Of a stretch of 64,000 nucleotides of DNA, positions 58,281 to 64,000 are shown piece by piece. Each line of letters opens with the position of its first letter. Position 1 is the stretch's first letter. The notes below the pieces were generated by a model. The model saw only the letters and a program-made list of their open reading frames with translations. It was not told where the DNA came from and made no database searches. This DNA is from DYCT01 sp051875715 (GTDB lineage Bacteria > Bacteroidota > Bacteroidia > Bacteroidales > Bacteroidaceae), in the NCBI GenBank assembly GCA_051875715.1, contig JBJEHD010000007.1, forward strand, positions 1 to 64,000, in the 5' to 3' direction. Both the position numbers and the translations under genes were made by a program.

Positions 58281-61200
58281 TTACGAGGCCTTTATCCGGA
58301 AGAACAAGGCATACAGGATGGGGATGAAGAGCAGCGTGATGATGGAGGCGAACAGCAGGCCTCCCATGATACTGGCGGCCAGCGAGCCGAACATGGCGTC
58401 GGGCAGCAACGGAATCATGCCGAGGATGGTGGTGAGCGATGCCATCATGACGGGCCGCAACCGGCTTTGCGAACTGTCTATCAAGGCTGTCATCGGGTCG
58501 ATGCCCTGGCTGAGCTGCAGGTTGATTTCGTCCATCAGCACGATGCCGTTCTTGATGAGCATGCCGATGAGGCCCAGCGTGCCGACGATGGCCACGAAGT
58601 TGAACGTCTTGCCGGTGAGCAACATGACGGCCACCACGCCCACCACGATGAACGGGATGCAGCAGAAGATGATGAGCGGCTTCCGGTAGTCCTTGAACAG
58701 CATGATGAGGATGGCTATCATCAGGATGATGGCCAGAGGGAAGTTCTGGAACAGATACTTCATCGATTGCGTGCTGGCCCGTTTCTCGCCTTGCCATTGC
58801 AGGCTGTAGCCATCGGGCAGGGGGATTTGCTCAATCTTCTCGGCGATGGCCAGCCGGGCCTTCTCCGTCTCTATCCCGGCGGCCGGCGAGCACTGAACCC
58901 GCTGGCTGCGCTGCCCGTCGTAGCGGGGGATGACGGGGTCTTCCCAACGGATGTCGATGCGCTTGCAGATTTGCCGCAACGGGGTGGTGGCCATGAGGTT
59001 TTCAATCATGTCGTCCTTCGAGAGCATGCCTGTCTTCAGTTTCATCAGGTTCTCTTCGTTCAGCAGTGCGCTCATGTTGGGCAGGGTGGAGAACACCTGT
59101 GTGTTGCCCAGGTTCTCGATGGGGTTTCCGTTTTCGTCCAGGCATTTCACGTAGATGTTTTCCCGGTGGATGCCTTCGTAGAAATAACCTACGGGGATTC
59201 CGCCGGTGGCCGTCAGCAGCGAGAGGCTCACGTCGCCCCGGCTCAGGCCGAGGGCGCGGGCGGCGGGCTGGTCGTATTCCACCGACAGGAGGGGCACCTG
59301 GTCGTCCCAGTCGGTTGTGATGAGGCATACCTCGGGCGTCTGTTCCATGATGCGCCGGGCCGAGTCGGCCAGTTGGTGCAGCACGGCCGGGTCAGGCCCG
59401 ATGAATTGCGCTTCGATGGGGTACTTCTTGAACATCAGGTTGTAGCGCTTCACCTTGACGTAGGCGTCGGGGTAGTGGGCGCTCAGGTATTCCTGAATTT
59501 CCTCCATGTTCTCGGTCAAGCTCTTGGGCGAGGTGAAGTCGATGATCAGTTCGCCGTAGGCCAGCGAGGGGTTGGCGATGCTTCTCACCAGGTTGTAGCG
59601 TCCCGGCGTGCCGCCCAGCGAGGCGGTTACGTGGGTCACCTCCGCCCGGCTTCGCAGGTAGTTGGTGATTTCGTCCAGGTCTTTTTCTATACGGGTGTAG
59701 TTGATGCCTTCCGGCAGTTTGTATTCCATGTAGAGTTGGTCGTACACCATGTCGGGGAAGAACCCTTGCCGCATGAAGCGGAACCCGAAGGCCGAGAGTG
59801 CCAGCAGGACGAGCATGACGCCGACCGCCCCGATGCGGTGAGACAAGCCGAAGCGGAGCGCGCGCCGCAGGAGGACGTAGAAGAATCCGTTGTAGGCTTC
59901 ACCATTGGCCGAGGTTTTCCCGACGGTCGGATTCAGCCGGCGGTTGGCCATCAGGGGGACGTGTACCAGGGCCAGCACCCAACTGAGCAGCAGCGACACG
60001 GCCAACACGATGAAGAGGTCGCGGGTGTAGACGCCGGCCGTGTCGGGCGACAGGAAGATGGGCAGGAAGGCGATGATGGCAATCAGCGTCGCACCCAGCA
60101 GCGGCATGGCCGTTTGCCGTCCGATGGCGGTCATGGCCTCCATGCGGCTCTTGCCGGCTTTCAGGTCGACAAGGATGCCGTCGATGATGACGATGGCGTT
60201 GTCCACCAACATTCCCATGGCCAGCACGAAACTGGCCAGCGACACGCGTTGCATGGTGCCGTCCATGAAATAGAGGAAGAGGAACGAGCCGAACACCGTG
60301 ACGACGAGGCTCACGCCGATGATGAAGCCGCTCTTGAATCCCATGGCCAGCATGAGGATGAACACGACGATGGCTACCGACTCAATCAGGTTGATGACGA
60401 AGGTCCCCAGCGAGGCGGACACGCGTTCGGGTTGGTAGAACACCTTGCGGCAGGCCACGCCGGCCGGCAGACGGGTCTCTTTCAGCGAGGCCAGTTTGGC
60501 TTCGACGGCTTTGCCTACCTTGAGAATGTCCGACCCGCTGGTGGCGGCGATGAGGATGCCCAGCGCACGCTCCTGGTCGTAGAACAACTGATTGCGCGTG
60601 GGGTTTTCGTAACCTTTGGACAGGTGAGCGATGTCGCTCAGCCTCAGTTGGTCTTCGTCGTGCCCCTGGATGAGCATCCGTCCGATGTCTTCCACCGTTT
60701 TGAACTTGTCGCTCACGCTCACCCGGATGCGGTTGTCGCCGTTGTCGTAGTAGCCGGAGTAGGTGGTCTTGTTCTGCCCGTTGAGGGTGGCCAGCACTTC
60801 GGCGGGTTTTACGCCCAGGTTGGCCATCCGATCTTGCAGCAGTTCGATGTAGATGCATTCCTTCCGTTGTCCATAGAGTTCCACCCGGTCCACGTTCTCC
60901 AGGCTGAGCACTTCGCGTTTGATCAGTTCGGCGTAGTCGGAGAGTTCGCGGTCGGTCAGTCCGTCGCCGGTCAGGGCATAGAACATGCCGTATACGTTGC
61001 CGAAGTCATCCTTGACGATGGGTTCGCTCACGCCGGACGGCAGGGATGCCTTGGCGTTGCTCACCTTGCGCCGGAGCATGTCCCAGCATTGTTCCACTTC
61101 GTCGTTGGGCACGGTGCTGAGCAGTTCGACCTGGATGAGGGAGAGGTCGTTGAACGAATAACTTTCCACGCTGTTGATGTGTCCCATGGTGCGGATGCTC

Positions 61201-61406
61201 TTCTCCAGCACGTCGGTCACTTCCAGCTCTACCTGGTGGGCCGAAGCCCCCGGATAGGTGGTCACCACCATGGCCAGTTTCACTTTGATTTCCGGATCCT
61301 CCAGCTTGCTCATCTGGTAGCAAGAGAAGGCGCCGCCGGCCATGAGCACGGCGATGAGGAAATATACCAGGTTCCGGTTTTGGAACGCCCATTTGCTCAG
61401 GTCCAT
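58281..61406 (-). CDS. RND-family efflux transporter permease (AcrB-like)
   Basis: 1041-residue inner-membrane RND pump that exports drugs or other compounds using the proton gradient. Twelve membrane spans in two halves with two large periplasmic loops; TM4 has GMLVDNAIVIIDG (a single Asp followed by Asn, where E. coli AcrB has two Asp), and TM10-11 LGLIGMLIKNGIVLMDEI. It starts at ATG 61406, sharing one base with the stop of the membrane-fusion gene (TGATG); a GTG at 61409 is possible. No outer-membrane channel gene follows; the gene ends at the REPIN-like element. Confidence 0.95.
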   Translation of the reverse strand: MDLSKWAFQNRNLVYFLIAVLMAGGAFSCYQMSKLEDPEIKVKLAMVVTTYPGASAHQVELEVTDVLEKSIRTMGHINSVESYSFNDLSLIQVELLSTVPNDEVEQCWDMLRRKVSNAKASLPSGVSEPIVKDDFGNVYGMFYALTGDGLTDRELSDYAELIKREVLSLENVDRVELYGQRKECIYIELLQDRMANLGVKPAEVLATLNGQNKTTYSGYYDNGDNRIRVSVSDKFKTVEDIGRMLIQGHDEDQLRLSDIAHLSKGYENPTRNQLFYDQERALGILIAATSGSDILKVGKAVEAKLASLKETRLPAGVACRKVFYQPERVSASLGTFVINLIESVAIVVFILMLAMGFKSGFIIGVSLVVTVFGSFLFLYFMDGTMQRVSLASFVLAMGMLVDNAIVIIDGILVDLKAGKSRMEAMTAIGRQTAMPLLGATLIAIIAFLPIFLSPDTAGVYTRDLFIVLAVSLLLSWVLALVHVPLMANRRLNPTVGKTSANGEAYNGFFYVLLRRALRFGLSHRIGAVGVMLVLLALSAFGFRFMRQGFFPDMVYDQLYMEYKLPEGINYTRIEKDLDEITNYLRSRAEVTHVTASLGGTPGRYNLVRSIANPSLAYGELIIDFTSPKSLTENMEEIQEYLSAHYPDAYVKVKRYNLMFKKYPIEAQFIGPDPAVLHQLADSARRIMEQTPEVCLITTDWDDQVPLLSVEYDQPAARALGLSRGDVSLSLLTATGGIPVGYFYEGIHRENIYVKCLDENGNPIENLGNTQVFSTLPNMSALLNEENLMKLKTGMLSKDDMIENLMATTPLRQICKRIDIRWEDPVIPRYDGQRSQRVQCSPAAGIETEKARLAIAEKIEQIPLPDGYSLQWQGEKRASTQSMKYLFQNFPLAIILMIAILIMLFKDYRKPLIIFCCIPFIVVGVVAVMLLTGKTFNFVAIVGTLGLIGMLIKNGIVLMDEINLQLSQGIDPMTALIDSSQSRLRPVMMASLTTILGMIPLLPDAMFGSLAASIMGGLLFASIITLLFIPILYALFFRIKAS

Positions 61407-62473
61407 CACAGCAGCCCTCCTACGTTGGTTTCAGTGGGGGCGGGCAGGGGTTTCACCTGTTCGCCGGGGCGCAGGAGTCGTGCGCCGGAAGCCACGATGG
61501 TTTGTCCCGGACGGAGTCGGGCCGAGCGTACCAGGCTGCGTCCGTCGTTCAGCAGGCTGACGACCTCTACTTCTTGTGCGTCGACGGTGCTCGTGGCGGG
61601 GTCATAGACGTAGACGTAGCTGCGTGCGTCTTTCCGCCACAAGGCCCCGGTCGGGATGCTCATCCGGACCTCGTCTGTTTCGCGCATGAGAATGCTGACC
61701 ATGGTGTTCAGTCCGGGCGAGGGCATCGGGCCGTCGCCTTCCGTCAGTTGCAGGCGTACGGTATAGAGTTGGTTGGCATTGGCCTTGGGGGCCATGCTGA
61801 GCAGGCGCAGGCGGTAGGTGCGTCCGGGGTAGAGGTCGAAGGTGCAGCGATAGTCTTCGAATTGTTCGCGGCGGACGTATTCGGCAGCGGGCAGGCTGAT
61901 TTCCACTTCCGGCCGTCCGTTGCCCACCAGGCTGACCACCGGCATGCCGGCCGCCACGGTCTCGTGGGCGTCGAACAGGTGTTTCTGCACCCGTCCGGCG
62001 AAGGGGGCTTTCAGCCGCGTGTAGGCCAATTGGTCTTTGTGGTGCTGGTACTTGGCGGTAATCTGTTGCAGGCCGTATACCGCCTTGTCGTAATTGCTTT
62101 GCGAGGTCGCTTCGCCCCGGTAGAGCGCCATGACGCGTTCGGCATCGGCCTTCACTTGTTTGTATTCGGCCTCGGTGGCGTCGAGTTGCACCTGATAGTC
62201 TGTCGGGTCCAGTTCGGCCAGCACCTGGCCTTCGCCGACGGCTTGTCCTTCGCTGACGAGGATGCGGCTGATGGTGCCGCTCACGCGGAAGGCGAGGTTG
62301 ACGTCCTGGGCGGCTTTCACCTTGCCGGGGAATTGCAGGGCCGACTGTTCGCCGGCTTTGCGTACGGTATCCAGTTTGACGGTTTGGACGGGTGCTTCGT
62401 GTGCGGGCTTGGACTGGCATGCACCGCACAACAGGAGAAGCAGGCTTCCATAGAGAATAAGATTCTGTTTCAT
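61406..62473 (-). CDS. RND efflux periplasmic adaptor (membrane fusion protein)
   Basis: 355-residue HlyD/AcrA-type adaptor bridging the RND pump and an outer-membrane channel. Lipoprotein signal with lipobox CGAC; barrel-sandwich (biotinyl-lipoyl-like) halves around VNLAFRVSGTISRILVSEGQAVGEG and LKAPFAGRVQKHLFDAHETV; alpha-hairpin between (EAEYKQVKADAERVMALY); beta-barrel after. ATG 62473 leads straight into the signal; the longer frame crosses the promoter at 62506-62514. First gene of the pump operon. Confidence 0.95.
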   Translation of the reverse strand: MKQNLILYGSLLLLLCGACQSKPAHEAPVQTVKLDTVRKAGEQSALQFPGKVKAAQDVNLAFRVSGTISRILVSEGQAVGEGQVLAELDPTDYQVQLDATEAEYKQVKADAERVMALYRGEATSQSNYDKAVYGLQQITAKYQHHKDQLAYTRLKAPFAGRVQKHLFDAHETVAAGMPVVSLVGNGRPEVEISLPAAEYVRREQFEDYRCTFDLYPGRTYRLRLLSMAPKANANQLYTVRLQLTEGDGPMPSPGLNTMVSILMRETDEVRMSIPTGALWRKDARSYVYVYDPATSTVDAQEVEVVSLLNDGRSLVRSARLRPGQTIVASGARLLRPGEQVKPLPAPTETNVGGLL

Positions 62474-62505
62474 GGGTCTCTTTTGATTACTTGTTTTTCC
62501 GAATC

Positions 62506-62537
62506 GCAAAGGTAAGCACATTGCGTTTATCGGCCAA
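62506..62537 (-). promoter_or_regulatory. Promoter of the RND efflux operon
   Basis: Reverse-strand TTGG (62537-62534), 19-nt spacer, TACCTTTGC (62514-62506): a good Bacteroidota -33/-7 pair, 32 nt upstream of the adaptor ATG. No adjacent regulator gene is present. Confidence 0.7.
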
Positions 62538-62677
62538 CACCGAAACGTTTCTTATATTGTTCTATTTTCCGATGAGGCTTCCGTCCCGACCGGGCTTTGT
62601 TCCCACAGGTTGGCTGTCTGATATGCCTCTCGTCCGTCTTTTTTGGCCGAAATGTATGTTCGTTGGGGGCGATTCGC

Positions 62678-63775
62678 CTATTTGGGTGCTTTCCAGTAGA
62701 GGTAGATGGCGATGAAGGTGTAGAGAATGTTCGGAATCCATACGGCCAGCAGCACGGACATGTTTCCGTTGATGGCGAAGGTGGACGAAACGGTCTGGAA
62801 GAGGATGTACGAGAAACTCAGTGCCAGGCCGACGCCCAGGTGGAGTCCCATGCCGCCCTTGGTCTTGCGCGAGGAAAGGGATACGCCGATGGCGGTGAGG
62901 ATGAAGGCGGCGAACGACATGGCGATGCGCCGGTAGTATTCCACTTCGAACTCCTTGATGTTGGCGAATCCGCGTCGTTTCTGCTTGTCGATGTATTCTT
63001 TCAGGGCGGGGCTGGTGAGCCGTTCTTGCTGGTTCCGGGTGATGAGGAAATCCGAGGGTTCCATCCGGACGATTGTGTCGAGCGCATCTCCGCGTGTGAT
63101 GGACTCTTTCATGCCGCTTAGTTCGCGTATCATGTAGTCTTTCATCCGCCACCGGTAGGTCGACAGGGTGTCGTAGGTGATGCTGCGGGCCGTCAGGTGC
63201 GACACCAGTTTCTTGTTCTCGAACTTGTCGAGCGAGAATCGGTATCCCGTCTTGTTGTAGTCCTCGTACCTTTCTATGTAGGCTATCACGCCGCTGTCCA
63301 CCTCCAGTTGCACGTTGCGGGCGTAGTCTATCTTTTTCTTCTTGATGTATTGGTTCTCGAAGTTCAGCCGGGTGGCGTTTCCGCGGGGGATGACGTAGGC
63401 TCCCAGGCTGAAGGTGAGCGTGGCGATGAGTGCGGCCGAAATCATGTAGGGGCGCATCATTCGTTTGAAACTCATGCCGGTGGAGAACATGGCGATGATT
63501 TCGGAGTTCTCGGCCAGTTTCGAGGTGAAGAAGATGACGGCGATGAAGACGAACAGCGGGCTGAACAGGTTGGCGAAGTAGGGGATGAAGTTCAAGTAGT
63601 AGTCGAAGACGATGGCTTTCAGCGGGGCCTGGTTCGTCATGAACTTGTCCATCTTCTCGTTGATATCGAACACCACGGCGATGGAGATGATGAGCGCAAT
63701 GGCGAACACATACGTCCCCAGGAACTTGGTGATGATGTATCGGTCGAGCCGGGTGATGAGTTTGAACTTCTTCAT
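62678..63775 (-). CDS. LptF/LptG-family lipopolysaccharide export permease
   Basis: 365-residue inner-membrane subunit of the Lpt ABC transporter that moves LPS to the outer membrane. N-terminal helices (ITKFLGTYVFAIALIISIAVVF) with the coupling-type KRMMRPY, a periplasmic beta-jellyroll (about 135-260), and three C-terminal helices with RRIAMSFAAFILTAIGVSLSSRK. LptG-like rather than LptF by overall order, but the choice is not certain. It begins 21 nt after tgt, the usual pairing in Bacteroidales. Confidence 0.93.
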   Translation of the reverse strand: MKKFKLITRLDRYIITKFLGTYVFAIALIISIAVVFDINEKMDKFMTNQAPLKAIVFDYYLNFIPYFANLFSPLFVFIAVIFFTSKLAENSEIIAMFSTGMSFKRMMRPYMISAALIATLTFSLGAYVIPRGNATRLNFENQYIKKKKIDYARNVQLEVDSGVIAYIERYEDYNKTGYRFSLDKFENKKLVSHLTARSITYDTLSTYRWRMKDYMIRELSGMKESITRGDALDTIVRMEPSDFLITRNQQERLTSPALKEYIDKQKRRGFANIKEFEVEYYRRIAMSFAAFILTAIGVSLSSRKTKGGMGLHLGVGLALSFSYILFQTVSSTFAINGNMSVLLAVWIPNILYTFIAIYLYWKAPK

Positions 63776-63796
63776 GAGGCGGGGCGTGTAGGAGGG

Positions 63797-64000
63797 TTAG
63801 AGTCGTGTGGCCAGCCGTTTCACCATGGAGGCTTTCCACGTCGAGAAATCGCCCTCGACGATGTGCTTGCGTGCTTCGCCTACCAGCCAGAGGTAGAAGG
63901 CCAGGTTGTGGATGGAGGCTATCTGCAGGGCCAGCAGTTCCTGTGCATGGAAGAGGTGTCGCAGATAGGCTTTGCTGTAGAGTGTGTCTACGTACGAGGC
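63797..64000 (-). CDS. tgt: Queuine tRNA-ribosyltransferase, C-terminal part (cut by window edge)
   Basis: The last 67 codons of a reverse-strand gene that continues beyond 64000. The visible residues (AYLRHLFHAQELLALQIAS and IHNLAFYLWLVGEARKHI) are the conserved C-terminal helix of bacterial Tgt, which exchanges guanine-34 for preQ1 in tRNAs with GUN anticodons. Position 21 nt before the lptG-type gene supports the call. Confidence 0.9.
   Translation of the reverse strand, partial: ASYVDTLYSKAYLRHLFHAQELLALQIASIHNLAFYLWLVGEARKHIVEGDFSTWKASMVKRLATRL

Overview
The window looks like chromosomal DNA of a GC-rich member of the order Bacteroidales (phylum Bacteroidota). The evidence is the repeated promoter element TAnnTTTG(C) at gene starts, the scarcity of Shine-Dalgarno sequences, and families and gene orders typical of the order: class 3 fructose-1,6-bisphosphatase, a NagB-like/PIG-L fusion, DUF4988-CotH lipoproteins, a type A C-terminal sorting domain, ftsK-lolA-trxB, pyrG-yidC-S9 peptidase, tgt-lptG and DUF5063-exonuclease-methyltransferase. 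The genus cannot be fixed from the sequence alone. No rRNA, tRNA, CRISPR array, prophage or insertion sequence was seen.

Layout. 1-560: small heat-shock protein with terminator. 573-726: a striking 11/22-bp periodic repeat array. 813-6540: reverse-strand operon pyrG-yidC-S9 peptidase. 6573-12672: reverse-strand prs, an Omp85-like barrel, guaA and dnaX. 12743-12830: a 22-bp tandem array, then a frameshifted CotH-type lipoprotein with collagen-like repeats. 15482-22736: forward genes for a small conserved protein, an acyltransferase, a nitrilase-family amidase, a NagB-like/PIG-L protein, two small unknowns, a Pif1-like helicase fused to TPRs and a Sua5-type protein. 22720-30942: fbp (reverse), penicillin-binding protein 1A, a folK-like gene (reverse), kdsB, an M16-like protein without zinc ligands, and a secreted MORN-repeat protein. 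31018-33107: an AT-rich DUF1016 nuclease gene and a HAD phosphatase (both reverse), followed by 1.1 kb without a convincing gene.

34187-42670 is the most unusual coding region. Six closely spaced forward genes all carry export signals: a WD40-like propeller protein, a TPR-caspase (C14) protein, two carboxypeptidase-regulatory-domain proteins ending in probable outer-membrane barrels, an LPP20-like protein and a DUF4384 protein. They look like one exported, protease-containing envelope system of unknown purpose. Further on come a HAD phosphatase, panB, an MFS transporter, engB and a thioesterase; then TlpA, a DUF6029 barrel, an Omp28-like lipoprotein and a protein with a type A sorting tail (47366-51252); reverse ftsK-lolA-trxB; forward DUF5063, exonuclease and rRNA methyltransferase; a reverse MFP-RND efflux pair; and reverse tgt-lptG at the right edge.

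Noncoding structure is rich. Two loci (43118-43203 and 58166-58250) carry paired palindromes with 22-23 bp inverted arms and exactly 40-nt spacers whose sequences differ but keep pairing, as in REPIN elements. At least four intergenic loci hold unrelated sequences repeated with a 22-bp period. A promoter-terminator pair at 57985-58064 may encode a small RNA.
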